Numbered from the stretch's first letter, positions 54,882-63,961 are shown. The stretch: 64,000 nt of DNA from Actinomycetes bacterium (GCA_021791845.1 JAJYVT010000003.1:27334-91333), one strand, 5' to 3'. Notes: generated by a model from the letters alone, not told the origin. Made by a program: numbers and translations.

Positions 54882-55736
54882 GTGATCTCGACGCACCCAC
54901 GGCTGACCGGCGAGCGCCCACAGGAGGGCGTGACCCCCGACTCGCTGCTCGCGCTCCACGACGCCGGGTACCGGGCGGTGGTGGCCCGGCTCGGCCCTGG
55001 TCGGGTGGTGGACGTCGGGTGCGGGTCCGGGTTCGAGTCGGTCCGGCTCGGGGGGCCCGGCCGCCGGGTGCTCGGGGTGGACTACAGCCGGGAGGCGACG
55101 GCCGAGGCGCGGCGGAGGCACCGGGGCACGCTCGCCGTCGCCTGCTCGGACGCCGAGGCGCTGGGGCTGGCGACCGGCGCCTTCGACTGGGTCTGCTCGT
55201 CGCACCTCATCGAGCACTTCGCCGACCCGGCTGGCCATGCCGCCGAGCTGGCACGGATCTGCGCCGAGGAGGGCACCGCCTTCGTCCTGACGCCGAACGC
55301 CCCCGCCGATTTCGAGAACCCGTTCCACCTGTGCCTGTTCGACCCGACCGGGCTGGCGGCGCTGCTGGGGCGGTTCTTCGAGGAGGTCTGGGTCGGCGGG
55401 GTGGACGCGCCTGCGCCCGTCAAGGCCGACTTCGCTGCCCGCCGGGCCAAGGCGGCGCGGCTCCTGGCCCTGGACGTGCTGGACCTTCGTCATCGGATGC
55501 CGCGCCAGTGGTACGTGGCCGTCTACACCCGCCTGCTCCCGGTGGCGTACCGGTTGCTCGCTCGGCGCGACAGCGGAGGGGCCACCGGGATCACGGCCGA
55601 CGACTGGTTCGTGACCGAAGCGGCGGACCCCACGACGCTCGTCCTGTTCGCCGTCTGCCGGGGGCCGCGGCGGGAGCGGGAGGACCGGTCGGACCGGCGG
55701 GTCCGGCCGGACCCTCGGGACCGGCGGGCGCCCTGA
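54882..55736 (+). CDS. SAM-dependent methyltransferase
   Basis: 284 residues, class I. Motif I VVDVGCGSGFESVRLG, VLGVDYSREATAEA, then WVCSSHLIEHFADP and AFVLTPNAPADFENPFH, typical of methyltransferases linked to surface glycans. GTG 54882 is decided by GAGGAG at 54872-54877. The last ~25 residues are Arg/Asp-rich and come from GGACCGG-type DNA repeats (about 55680-55725). The stop shares a base with coaE (TGATG). Confidence 0.83.
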   Translation: MISTHPRLTGERPQEGVTPDSLLALHDAGYRAVVARLGPGRVVDVGCGSGFESVRLGGPGRRVLGVDYSREATAEARRRHRGTLAVACSDAEALGLATGAFDWVCSSHLIEHFADPAGHAAELARICAEEGTAFVLTPNAPADFENPFHLCLFDPTGLAALLGRFFEEVWVGGVDAPAPVKADFAARRAKAARLLALDVLDLRHRMPRQWYVAVYTRLLPVAYRLLARRDSGGATGITADDWFVTEAADPTTLVLFAVCRGPRREREDRSDRRVRPDPRDRRAP

Positions 55737-56350
55737 TGCGGGTGGTCGGCCTGACCGGGGGCATCGGGTCGGGCAAGAGCGCCGTCTCGGCGCTGCTGGC
55801 CGCCCACGGCGCGGCCGTCGTCGACGCCGACGAGATCGCGCGGGAGGTGGTGGCGCCGGGCGGCCCCGCCTACGAGCCGCTCGTCGCCCGGTTCGGCCCG
55901 GGCATCCTCGCAGAGGACGGGACGATCGACCGGCCGGCCTTGGCCGCCGCCGCCTTCGGCGACCCCGCCGCCGTCGCCGATCTCAACGCCATCACCCACC
56001 CGGCGATCGGGCTGGTGATGGCCGAGCGGCTGGTTGCCCTGGCGGCCCGGGGCGACGTGGCGGTGGCCGTGGCGGTGATCCCGCTCCTCGCCCGCCGCCA
56101 CGTGGAGGGCCTGGGGCTGGCGGCGGTGGTCGTGGTCGACTGCCCGACGGAGGTGGCCGTCGAGCGCCTGGTCCGGCTCCGCGGGATGCCCGAGGCGGAC
56201 GCCCGTGCCCGGCTGGCGGCCCAGGCGTCGCGCCAGGAGCGGCTGGCGCTGGCCGACTACGTCGTGGACAACTCGGGCTCGCCGGAGGAGCTGGCGGCGC
56301 GGGTGGACGCCTTGTGGGCCTGGCTCCGGGGGCTCGAGGGCGACGGCTGA
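55736..56350 (+). CDS. coaE: Dephospho-CoA kinase
   Basis: Last step of CoA synthesis. 204 residues. Walker A GLTGGIGSGKSAVSALL, DADEIAREVV, THPAIG, and the C-terminal DYVVDNSGSPEELAARV. Translationally coupled to the methyltransferase. CoaE beside uvrB is common in actinobacteria. Confidence 0.94.
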   Translation: MRVVGLTGGIGSGKSAVSALLAAHGAAVVDADEIAREVVAPGGPAYEPLVARFGPGILAEDGTIDRPALAAAAFGDPAAVADLNAITHPAIGLVMAERLVALAARGDVAVAVAVIPLLARRHVEGLGLAAVVVVDCPTEVAVERLVRLRGMPEADARARLAAQASRQERLALADYVVDNSGSPEELAARVDALWAWLRGLEGDG

Positions 56351-56383
56351 GGCGCGCCCTGCCGCCGTGTCGCACCCGGCCGG

Positions 56384-56389
56384 TACGAT
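56384..56389 (+). promoter_or_regulatory. -10 box for uvrB (leaderless)
   Basis: TACGAT ends six bases before GTG 56396. No LexA-type box is obvious next to it. Confidence 0.5.
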
Positions 56390-56395
56390 CGACGC

Positions 56396-58489
56396 GTGCC
56401 TCGGCTGGAAGTGGTGTCGTCGTTCCGCCCGGCGGGAGACCAGCCCACGGCGATCGCGGCGCTGGCCGACGGCGTGCAGCGGGGTGACCGCTACCAGACC
56501 CTGCAGGGCATCACGGGGAGCGGCAAGACGGCCACCATCGCCTGGACGATCGAGGCGGTCCAGCGCCCGACGCTCATCATCGAGCCGAACAAGTCACTGG
56601 CGGCGCAGCTCTCGTCCGAGCTCCGCTCGCTCTTCCCCCACAACCGGGTGGAGTACTTCGTCTCCTATTACGACTACTACCAGCCCGAGGCGTACCTCCC
56701 GACGACCGACACGTACATCGAGAAGGACTCGTCCATCAACGACGAGATCGACCGCCTCCGGCACGCCGCCACCTCGTCGCTGTTGATGCGGCGCGACGTG
56801 ATCGTCGTGGCCTCGGTGTCCTGCATCTACGGGCTGGGCTCGCCCGACGAGTACCGCGGCCGCATCCTGGGCGTGCGGGTGGGCGAGCAGGTGGACCAGC
56901 GGGCATTGCTGCGCAGCCTGGTGGACCTGCAGTACTCGCGCAACGACGCCAACCTCGTGCGCGGCACGTTCCGGGCCCGGGGCGACACCGTGGAGGTGCA
57001 CCCGGCGTACGAGGAGACGGCGCTGCGCATCGAGCTCTTCGGGGACACGGTGGAGCGGATCGTGCCCTTCGACGTGCTCACCGGCGAGATGGGGGACGAG
57101 CTGGAGGACGTGGTGGTGTTTGCCGCCACCCACTACGTGGCCGGCGACGAGACGGTCCAGCGGGCCATCGGATCGATCGAGGTCGAGCTCCGGGAGCGGC
57201 TGGCGACGTTCCAGCGGGAGGGCAAGCTCCTCGAGGCCCAGCGGCTCCGGGCCAGGACCGAGCACGACCTGGAGATGCTGGCGGAGACCGGGATCTGCTC
57301 GGGGATCGAGAACTACAGCCGGCACCTCGACGGCCGGCAGCCAGGCGAGACCCCGTTCACGCTGCTCGACTTCTTCCCCAAGGACTTCCTCGTCGTGATC
57401 GACGAGAGCCACGTGGCCGTCCCGCAGCTCCACGGCCAGTGGGCGGGTGACCGCTCCCGCAAGGAGGTGCTCGTCGAGCACGGCTTCCGGCTCCCCTCGG
57501 CCCTCGACAACCGGCCGCTGCGGTTCGAGGAGTTCATCGAGCGGGTGCCCCAGGCGATCTTCATGTCCGCGACGCCGGGCCCGTTCGAGCTCGAGCACTC
57601 GGCCCAGGTGGTGGAGCAGGTCATCCGGCCCACCGGGCTCGTCGACCCCGAGGTGGTCGTCCAGCCGACCCGGGGCCAGATCGACGACCTCATGGCCCGC
57701 ATCGAGGACGCGGTGGCCAAGGGGGGCAGGGTGCTCGTCACCACCCTCACGAAGAAGATGGCCGAGGACCTGACCGACTACCTCTCCGAGGCCGGCGTCC
57801 GGGTGCAGTACCTGCACTCGGACATCGACACGATCACCCGGGTGGAGATCCTGCGGGAGCTGCGCTTGGGGACGATCGACGTCGTCGTGGGCATCAACCT
57901 CCTGCGGGAGGGGCTGGACCTGCCCGAGGTGTCCCTCGTGGCCGTGCTGGACGCCGACAAGGAGGGGTTCCTTCGGTCCGCCTCCTCGCTCATCCAGACC
58001 ATGGGCCGGGCGGCCCGCAACGTGGACGGCCGCGTCGTCCTCTACGCCGACACGATCACCGACTCCATGCGCGAGGCCGTTGCCGTGACCCAGCGGCGGC
58101 GGCAGCTGCAGACGGCGTACAACGCCGAGCACGGGATCGACCCGCAAACGGTGCGCAAGGCCGTCACCGACATCCTCGAGCGCCTCCGGGGCAGCGCCGA
58201 CGGCACCAGCCGGGCCAAGCGGAGCCGGGCCGACGTCCGTTCCAACAGGGCCGCCCGCACGGTGCGGACCCGGGCAGCGGTCGGCGGCGGGGGCTGGGCC
58301 CCGGGCGCGCCCACGCCGGTGCTCTCACCCGAGCTGGAGGAGCTGGCGCAGCACCTGGAACTGGAGATGCAGGCGGCGGCGAAGGAGCTCCGGTTCGAAG
58401 AGGCCGCCCTCCTGCGGGACGAGCTGGCGGCGATCCGCCAGGGGGCGGTCGTGGCGGAAGACGCCGGGAGCGCACCGGCCCCGGCCTAG
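56396..58489 (+). CDS. uvrB: UvrABC system protein B
   Basis: DNA-damage-verifying helicase of nucleotide excision repair. 697 residues. Walker A GITGSGKT with K44, the beta-hairpin segment [16 protein letters not shown] at 336-339, the helicase motifs [20 protein letters not shown] and QTMGRAARN, and a C-terminal UVR domain for UvrC binding ([20 protein letters not shown]). A basic ~50-residue linker precedes the UVR motif. Confidence 0.97.
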   Translation: MPRLEVVSSFRPAGDQPTAIAALADGVQRGDRYQTLQGITGSGKTATIAWTIEAVQRPTLIIEPNKSLAAQLSSELRSLFPHNRVEYFVSYYDYYQPEAYLPTTDTYIEKDSSINDEIDRLRHAATSSLLMRRDVIVVASVSCIYGLGSPDEYRGRILGVRVGEQVDQRALLRSLVDLQYSRNDANLVRGTFRARGDTVEVHPAYEETALRIELFGDTVERIVPFDVLTGEMGDELEDVVVFAATHYVAGDETVQRAIGSIEVELRERLATFQREGKLLEAQRLRARTEHDLEMLAETGICSGIENYSRHLDGRQPGETPFTLLDFFPKDFLVVIDESHVAVPQLHGQWAGDRSRKEVLVEHGFRLPSALDNRPLRFEEFIERVPQAIFMSATPGPFELEHSAQVVEQVIRPTGLVDPEVVVQPTRGQIDDLMARIEDAVAKGGRVLVTTLTKKMAEDLTDYLSEAGVRVQYLHSDIDTITRVEILRELRLGTIDVVVGINLLREGLDLPEVSLVAVLDADKEGFLRSASSLIQTMGRAARNVDGRVVLYADTITDSMREAVAVTQRRRQLQTAYNAEHGIDPQTVRKAVTDILERLRGSADGTSRAKRSRADVRSNRAARTVRTRAAVGGGGWAPGAPTPVLSPELEELAQHLELEMQAAAKELRFEEAALLRDELAAIRQGAVVAEDAGSAPAPA

Positions 58490-58511
58490 AGTTGGCTCCC
58501 GGGCGGGGCTC

Positions 58512-58559
58512 GTGCCGCCCCATGCCGCCCTCAGAGGGAGTCGATCGCCACCACCATGA
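58512..58559 (+). CDS. Possible micro-ORF upstream of the adenylation gene
   Basis: GTG 58512, peptide VPPHAALRGSRSPPP, and TGA 58557-58559 overlapping ATG 58556 (ATGA). A TAGAGT box at 58487-58492 is 19 bases upstream, so not strictly leaderless. Weaker than the two other micro-ORFs. Confidence 0.25.
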   Translation: MPPHAALRGSRSPPP

Positions 58560-60220
58560 CCTCCACCAACGTTGACGACGCCCGGACCCCGGGCGGAGAG
58601 GCCACCAGCGTGCTCGTCGGGCGGTCCGCCGATCTGCCGGCGGAGACGCTCGTCGACGCGGTGGCCGCCCAGGTGCAGAGCCGTCCGGATGCTGCGGCAG
58701 TGGAGGGCGACGGCCCCACGCAGACGTACGCCGAGCTGTGGCAGCACGCCGGCCGGATGGCCGAGGCGCTTGCCGAGGCCGGCGTGGGCGCCGGGGACCA
58801 GGTGGCGATCTGGGCCACGCGGACGGCTCCGGTGGTGGCGGCGGCACTGGCGACGATGGCCCTCGGCGCGGCGTACGTGCCGATCGACCCGACCTACCCG
58901 GCCGCCCGCGTGCGCCGCATCCTCGAGGTCGGGAAGCCCAAGGTGATGGTGTGCGCGGACCCCAACGCGCTGGCCGGGAGCCTTCCCCGGGGCGTGGCCA
59001 CGGTGGACACCCACGCCGGCCCGCGCGAGGGCGCCCCCCTCACCCCGGCGGCGTCGCCCGAGGGGGTCGCCTACACGGTGTTCACCACCGGCTCGACGGG
59101 CCTGCCCAAGGGCGTCCTCGTCGGCCACCGGGCCCTGGTCAACTACCTGGGCTGGGCCCGGGAGCTGACGGACTTCGAGGCGGGGGACGCCACCCCCTGC
59201 TTCGCCAGCCTGGGCTTCGACCACGCCGTGACCTGCCTGTGGTTGCCGCTCATGGTCGGTGGCTCCGTCCAGCTGATCCCCGACAGCTGGGACCCCCGCC
59301 CGTGGCTGGCGCGGCGCGAGCGGCCCTTCGCCTTCGTGAAGATCACCCCGTCCCACGTGAAGCTGTTCGAGCGGATCGCCCGGCCGGACTACCGAGCCAT
59401 CACCCGGACGGTGATGTTCGGCGGCGAGCGGCTGGACGCCGCCCTCGTCGCCAGCCTGGGTGAGCGGCTCTCGGGTGTGCACCTGCTCAACCACTACGGC
59501 CCGACCGAGGCCACGGTGGGCTGCACCGCCTTCCGCTTCGACGCCGCCGTTCCGCTGTGGGACGGCCCGCTCCCGATCGGCACGCCGGTGTGGAACTCCC
59601 GGGCCTACGTGGTCGACGCAGACCTCCAGCCGGTGCCCGTGGGCGAGGAGGGCGAGCTGGTGCTGGCGGGGGCATGCGTGGCCGACGGGTACCTCGGCGG
59701 GGACGCAGCCGACCGCGACCGGTTCCTCGACGAGTCGACCCTGGGCGGCGCCGACGGCACGGCCGCCCGCGCCTACCGCACCGGGGACCTGTGCGCGGTG
59801 CGCGACGGCCAGCTCAACTACCTGGGCCGGCTGGACGAGCAGGTCAAGGTGCGCGGGCACCGGATCGAGATCGCGGAGGTGCGCGACCTGGCCGTGTCGG
59901 TCCAGGGGGTGAGCGACGCCGCCGCCACGGTCAGCCAGAAGGGCCTCGGCGGTCTGGAGCTGTTCGTGGTGGCCGACGCGGCGGACCGGGACCTCGTCGG
60001 TCGGGTGCTCGAACGCCTGCGGGCCGAGCTTCCCGCGGCTGCGGTGCCAGAGCGGGTCTTCGTCGTGCCTAACCTGGTGGTGAACGCCCACGGCAAGTGG
60101 GATGCGGCGGAGACCCGTGCCGTGGCCGAGCGCATCGCCGCCGAGGCGGCAGCGTCGGTCGAGGCGGCCGGTGACGGAGACGGCGGAAGGTCGCCGGAGG
60201 GAGGTGTGCAGGCGTCATGA
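58556..60220 (+). CDS. Stand-alone amino-acid adenylation enzyme (NRPS A domain)
   Basis: 554 residues, a lone A domain without condensation or carrier domains. Core motifs: FTTGSTGLPKG (176-186, A3), NHYGPTEATV (A5), YRTGDL (A7), LGRLDEQVKVRGHRIEIAEV (A8), and HGKWD with K514 (A10). Read by eye against GrsA numbering, the specificity pocket is D-H-T-K-V-F-H-V-G-K (positions 235 to 517). D222 corresponds to 235 and K262 to 278. This is close to the published aspartate code DLTKVGHIGK, so L-aspartate or a close analogue is the predicted substrate. It likely loads the carrier protein at 61385. The stop overlaps the next gene (ATGA). Confidence 0.85.
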   Translation: MTSTNVDDARTPGGEATSVLVGRSADLPAETLVDAVAAQVQSRPDAAAVEGDGPTQTYAELWQHAGRMAEALAEAGVGAGDQVAIWATRTAPVVAAALATMALGAAYVPIDPTYPAARVRRILEVGKPKVMVCADPNALAGSLPRGVATVDTHAGPREGAPLTPAASPEGVAYTVFTTGSTGLPKGVLVGHRALVNYLGWARELTDFEAGDATPCFASLGFDHAVTCLWLPLMVGGSVQLIPDSWDPRPWLARRERPFAFVKITPSHVKLFERIARPDYRAITRTVMFGGERLDAALVASLGERLSGVHLLNHYGPTEATVGCTAFRFDAAVPLWDGPLPIGTPVWNSRAYVVDADLQPVPVGEEGELVLAGACVADGYLGGDAADRDRFLDESTLGGADGTAARAYRTGDLCAVRDGQLNYLGRLDEQVKVRGHRIEIAEVRDLAVSVQGVSDAAATVSQKGLGGLELFVVADAADRDLVGRVLERLRAELPAAAVPERVFVVPNLVVNAHGKWDAAETRAVAERIAAEAAASVEAAGDGDGGRSPEGGVQAS

Positions 60221-61374
60221 GCACGATCGAGACCAAGGGGACCGTCGGGACGGCCGAGCGGCGGCCGGCGCCGACGCTCGTCTGCGTCGACTGCGGGTCG
60301 ACGGAGCAGGACCTGTCCGGGCGCTGCCTCGCCTGCCGCGGCCTGGTCGACGCCGCCTACCCGGGGCGCTCGGCTGCGCTGCAGCCGGGCGACTCCGACG
60401 CGTTGGAGACCTACTGGGACCTCCTGCCGATCGGGTCGCGCGCCTCGTGCCGGATCGCCATCGAGCCCACCCCGACCATCCTCCTCACCGAGCTGGACGG
60501 GGTGCCGATCTGGGCCAAGGTGGAGGGTGTCCTGCCCACCGGGTCGACGAAGGACCGGCTGATCGCCGTGTCACTGCCCCTCATGATCGAGCGGGGCATC
60601 GAGCGGTTCGTCTTCAGCTCCACCGGCAACACCGCTGCCGCCTATGCGTGGGGGCTCCAGCGCTACCCCGAGCTGTCGGCCCGCGTGTACGTCTCCGAGG
60701 ACGTCCCCGCCAGCCAGCTGGGCGACCCCACGCCCCGCATGGAGATCGTGCGGGTCCAGGGCGACTACGTGGAGGCCGGGAACCGGTCGAGGTCCGAGCT
60801 GCAGCCCGGCGAGGCGCCCGAGGGCGGCTTCTTCAACCTGGGCCGCCGCGAGGGGGCCAAGCTCGCCTACCTGGAGGCTTTCGACGACGTCGCGCGGGCC
60901 GGCGGCCGTGTCGACACGGTGGTGCAGGCGGTGGCGAGCGGCCTGGGCATCGTGGCTGCGGCACGCGCCAGCGAGCAGAGTGCCGCCGTCCGGTCCTGGG
61001 GGCGGGGCCCTCGGCTGTTCTGCGCCCAGCAGACGAGCTGCTCGCCCATGGTGAAGGCCTACCGGGCGGCCCTCAACGGGAGCAACGACCGGGTGACGGA
61101 GACGATGCCGGCCGGCCTGGCCGCCGCCATCCTCCTCGGGGACCCGTTCTCCAGCTTCGACTACGTGGCCCGGGCGGCCCGGGAGTCCGACGGAGGCTTC
61201 GTGGACGTGACCTCGTCGGAGATCGCCGCCGCGCTGCAGCGGCACCGCCACGAGGTGCCCCTGGGGGACTCGGCGGCGGTGGCGCTGGCCAGCGTGTACC
61301 GGATGTGGGAGCAGGGCGACCTGCGAGGGTCGGAGGGCGTGCTCGTGGCCCTCACCGGCGGACCGGGGCGGTGA
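60217..61374 (+). CDS. Threonine-synthase-like PLP enzyme (fold type II)
   Basis: 385 residues. N-terminal zinc ribbon C23-x2-C26-x10-C37-x2-C40 as in archaeal and plant threonine synthases. PLP lysine K112 in LPTGSTKDRL, phosphate/glycine loop SSTGNTAAAYAWG, and AVASGLGIVAAA. It lacks the normal C-terminal TGHGLKDP-type end and stops at ALTGGPGR. Its place between an A domain and a carrier protein argues against ordinary threonine synthesis; beta- or gamma-replacement on an amino acid destined for, or bound to, the carrier is the inference. Confidence 0.8.
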   Translation: MSTIETKGTVGTAERRPAPTLVCVDCGSTEQDLSGRCLACRGLVDAAYPGRSAALQPGDSDALETYWDLLPIGSRASCRIAIEPTPTILLTELDGVPIWAKVEGVLPTGSTKDRLIAVSLPLMIERGIERFVFSSTGNTAAAYAWGLQRYPELSARVYVSEDVPASQLGDPTPRMEIVRVQGDYVEAGNRSRSELQPGEAPEGGFFNLGRREGAKLAYLEAFDDVARAGGRVDTVVQAVASGLGIVAAARASEQSAAVRSWGRGPRLFCAQQTSCSPMVKAYRAALNGSNDRVTETMPAGLAAAILLGDPFSSFDYVARAARESDGGFVDVTSSEIAAALQRHRHEVPLGDSAAVALASVYRMWEQGDLRGSEGVLVALTGGPGR

Positions 61375-61384
61375 GCGCGGCCCG

Positions 61385-61642
61385 GTGACCGAAGACGAGC
61401 TCTACGACCGGCTGCGGGCGTTCCTGCGCGAGCGCCGGCCGGACCTTCCGGGCGAGATCGAGCCCGGCACCCAGCTGTGGCAGGCGGGGTACCTCGACTC
61501 CTTCGGCCTGATCGAGGCCATCGCCTTGCTCGAGGAGCTGACGGGGCACCCCATCGAGGTGGGGGCCGACGACCTTCCCAGCTTCTTCACCATGGAGGGC
61601 ATGTTCCAGCGGTTCGTGGCCCCCGACGCGGCCACCCGCTGA
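61385..61642 (+). CDS. Stand-alone peptidyl/acyl carrier protein
   Basis: 85 residues. Phosphopantetheine site S39 in WQAGYLDSFGLIEAIALLEE; the DSFG form is seen in discrete carrier proteins of small NRPS-like systems. GTG 61385 lies ten bases after the PLP gene. Distinct from the fatty-acid ACP at 28781. No phosphopantetheinyl transferase or thioesterase is in the window. Confidence 0.88.
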   Translation: MTEDELYDRLRAFLRERRPDLPGEIEPGTQLWQAGYLDSFGLIEAIALLEELTGHPIEVGADDLPSFFTMEGMFQRFVAPDAATR

Positions 61643-61655
61643 TCCGGAGGCGAGC

Positions 61656-61677
61656 GCCCGGGCGAAAGCGCCCGGGC
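61656..61677 (+). terminator. Hairpin after the carrier gene, no T-tract
   Basis: GCCCGGGC at 61656-61663 and again at 61670-61677, loop GAAAGC; 8-bp stem. It probably ends the three-gene cassette. Confidence 0.45.
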
Positions 61678-61786
61678 CGCCCACCAGGGAGGACCACGCC
61701 CGCCACCGACATCCCGCCCGCCCGGCCGGCGCTCCCGTCCCGGGCCGGCCCTGGACCCGTCCCGTGACCCGTCCCGTGCCGGAGTA

Positions 61787-61815
61787 TTGACAGAATCCTC
61801 TCGAGAGAACAGTAT
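61787..61815 (+). promoter_or_regulatory. ArsR-gene promoter with palindromic operator
   Basis: Perfect -35 TTGACA (61787-61792), 17-base spacer, -10 CAGTAT (61810-61815), start ATG six bases later. The spacer contains the palindrome CTCTCGAGAG, and half of it (TCGAGAG) recurs just before the ATG. AT-rich for this genome. Likely autoregulated. Confidence 0.6.
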
Positions 61816-61821
61816 CGAGAG

Positions 61822-62487
61822 ATGGCTAGCGAGACTGAGGAGACAGGAGGGGCCGAGCGGCCGACCACCGGGCAGGAGGCGCTGCCCGAGTTCCGCCAGA
61901 TCTCCGACGCTCAGACGATGCGGGCGCTCGCCCACCCCGTGCGCCTCGCCCTCATGGAGGCGTTGGGGCTCCAGGGCCCCATGACGGCGACGGAAGCCGG
62001 GGAGCGCATCGGCGAGTCGCCGACGACCTGCTCGTTCCATCTGCGCCAGCTGGCGAAGTACGGGTTCGTGGAAGAGGCCGGCAGGGGGAAGGGCCGGGCA
62101 CGCCCCTGGCGGTTGACCGGCATCGGAATGCGGCTCTCGGCCGGGGAGGACAGCGAGTCCGAGCTGGCGCTGGCGGCGGTGACGCACCTCTTCCGGGAGC
62201 GGGCGCTGACCCGTTACCGCACCTGGCTCGAGGGCCGGGGCTCGTACCCGCGCCCGTGGCGCGAGGCAGCCGAAGAGAGCCAGTACGTCTTCTATCTCAC
62301 CGCCGAGGAGCTGGATGCGCTCTCGGAGGAGCTCTACCGCCTGCTCGCCCCACGGTTCCGGGAGCGGCTGACCGATCCCTCGACCCGGCCGCCCGGCGCC
62401 ATCGCCGTCGAGATGCTCGTCCTGTCCTACCCCGTCGAGCCGGCACCGGGCGAGGCCCGAGCCGGGTCGCCGGAGGACGGGGCGTGA
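61822..62487 (+). CDS. ArsR-type winged-helix regulator
   Basis: 221 residues. Winged helix near residues 30-100: RALAHPVRLALMEALGLQG, TATEAGERIGESPTTCSFHLRQLAKYGFVEEAG, typical of the HTH_20/ArsR group. No cysteine metal site is visible. The C-terminal half is helical and probably senses a ligand. Leaderless; the stop overlaps the MFS gene (GTGA), so it probably controls export. Confidence 0.85.
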   Translation: MASETEETGGAERPTTGQEALPEFRQISDAQTMRALAHPVRLALMEALGLQGPMTATEAGERIGESPTTCSFHLRQLAKYGFVEEAGRGKGRARPWRLTGIGMRLSAGEDSESELALAAVTHLFRERALTRYRTWLEGRGSYPRPWREAAEESQYVFYLTAEELDALSEELYRLLAPRFRERLTDPSTRPPGAIAVEMLVLSYPVEPAPGEARAGSPEDGA

Positions 62488-63878
62488 CGGTGTCCCGCGG
62501 CCTCTCCCCCTTGCGGCACCGGGGGTTCCGATGGCTGGCCGGGGGCCAGCTGACCTCCAACGTGGGCGACGCCTTCTACGCCGTCGCGCTGCCGTGGTAC
62601 GTCCTCGCGCACCACGGCGGGGCGCTGCTGCTCGGCACGGTCCTCGCCGCCTACGGCGTGCCCCGCACCGTGCTCATGGCCGTAGGGGGTCACGCCTCGG
62701 ACCGCTGGCGGCCCTGGACCGTCATGATGGCGGCCGACGCCGTCCGGGCGGTTGCGGTGGCCGCCATGGCCGCGGTGGCCGTCGCCGGCCCCGCCAGCAC
62801 GACCTTCCTCGTCCCCGTGGCGGTGGTGCTGGGCGCGGGGGAAGGACTCTTCCTCCCGGGCTCGTTCGCCATCGTCCCGTCCCTCCTGCCCGACGAGGAC
62901 CTCCAGGCCGGCAACGCCCTCACGTCCGGCGGGACCCAGCTGGCAAGCTTGGCCGGCCCGGCCGTCGGCGGGGTGGTGGTCGCCCTGGCCGGTCCGGGGC
63001 CGGCGTTCGCCGTCGACGCCGCCACGTTCGTGGTCTCGGCGCTGACGCTGCTGGCGATCCGCGCCCAGCAGCGAGCCCCGGCGCCTGCGGTCCCGGCGCC
63101 TGCGGTCGCCCCGGCGCGGGCAGGGTCGCCGCCTCCGGGGGGAGCGTCGGGGGCGCCCGGGCAGCCCGACGTGGCCGTGGCCGTGGCCGAGGAGGGCGAG
63201 GGCGAGGGCGGAGGCGAGGGCGAGGTCCCCACTCTCCGGCGGCTGCTCGCCTCCGAGCGCGTCCTCCAGCTCATCCTGCTCGTCACCTTGGCCGCCAACC
63301 TCGGCATGGGAGGCTTGAGCGAGGTGGCGCTCCCGGCGCTGGCGCACGGCCCGTTCCACGCCGGCGCCGGCGGGTACGGGGGGCTCATCGCCGCCTTCAG
63401 CGTCGGCGCCCTGGCCGGCACCCTGCTGGCCGGGCAGGGCCGGCGGCTGGCCCGACCGGCGGTCGGCGCGTCAGTCGCCTTCCTGCTCGAGGGAGCCCTG
63501 ATGGGGGTGATCCCGTACCTCGGCGGCGCCATGCCGGCGGCGGCCGCGCTGGTCGTGATCGGGGCCTTGAACGGCTTTGGGAACATCGTCACCCTCACGG
63601 CCTTTCAACGGTGGGCGCCGCCGGCGCTGATGGGGCGGCTGATGGGCCTGCTCATGCTCGGGAGCTTCGGCGCCTTCCCCGTCTCCGTCGCCGTCAGCGG
63701 CGCGATCGTCCGGGCGTGGGGACCGGCGGTCTTCTTCCCGGCCGCCTCGGTGCTCCTGGTGGCGGCCGTGCTGGTGGGCCTCTCCCAGCCGTCGTGGCGG
63801 GCGTTCGGTGCCGAGGGTTCCCCCCTGGCGGGCGCGGGGCTGGAAGGGGCGCCGTCGTGCGAGGTGGCGAAGCCCTAG
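62484..63878 (+). CDS. MFS transporter (MFS_3/enterobactin-exporter type)
   Basis: 464 residues, about 10-12 helices. N-terminal LSPLRHRGFRWLAGGQLTSNVGDAFYAVALPWYVL and the loop GGHASDRWRPWTV match the MFS_3 group. A ~60-residue Pro/Ala then Glu/Gly-rich central loop (GEGEGGGEGE) separates the halves. Paired with the ArsR regulator, and plausibly exports the product of the preceding cassette. Confidence 0.85.
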   Translation: MTVSRGLSPLRHRGFRWLAGGQLTSNVGDAFYAVALPWYVLAHHGGALLLGTVLAAYGVPRTVLMAVGGHASDRWRPWTVMMAADAVRAVAVAAMAAVAVAGPASTTFLVPVAVVLGAGEGLFLPGSFAIVPSLLPDEDLQAGNALTSGGTQLASLAGPAVGGVVVALAGPGPAFAVDAATFVVSALTLLAIRAQQRAPAPAVPAPAVAPARAGSPPPGGASGAPGQPDVAVAVAEEGEGEGGGEGEVPTLRRLLASERVLQLILLVTLAANLGMGGLSEVALPALAHGPFHAGAGGYGGLIAAFSVGALAGTLLAGQGRRLARPAVGASVAFLLEGALMGVIPYLGGAMPAAAALVVIGALNGFGNIVTLTAFQRWAPPALMGRLMGLLMLGSFGAFPVSVAVSGAIVRAWGPAVFFPAASVLLVAAVLVGLSQPSWRAFGAEGSPLAGAGLEGAPSCEVAKP

Positions 63879-63887
63879 GAGACCACT

Positions 63888-63929
63888 GAAGTAGTTGCCG
63901 CTCGATTCGAAGTAGTTGCCGCTCGATTC
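63888..63929. repeat. Two perfect 21-bp tandem repeats
   Basis: Positions 63888-63908 and 63909-63929 are identical, each beginning GAAGTAGTTGCC and ending CTCGATTC. AT-richer than the rest of the window. Confidence 0.9.
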
Positions 63930-63961
63930 GCGATCTGCGGGCCGGTGGGCGAGAATTGGCC

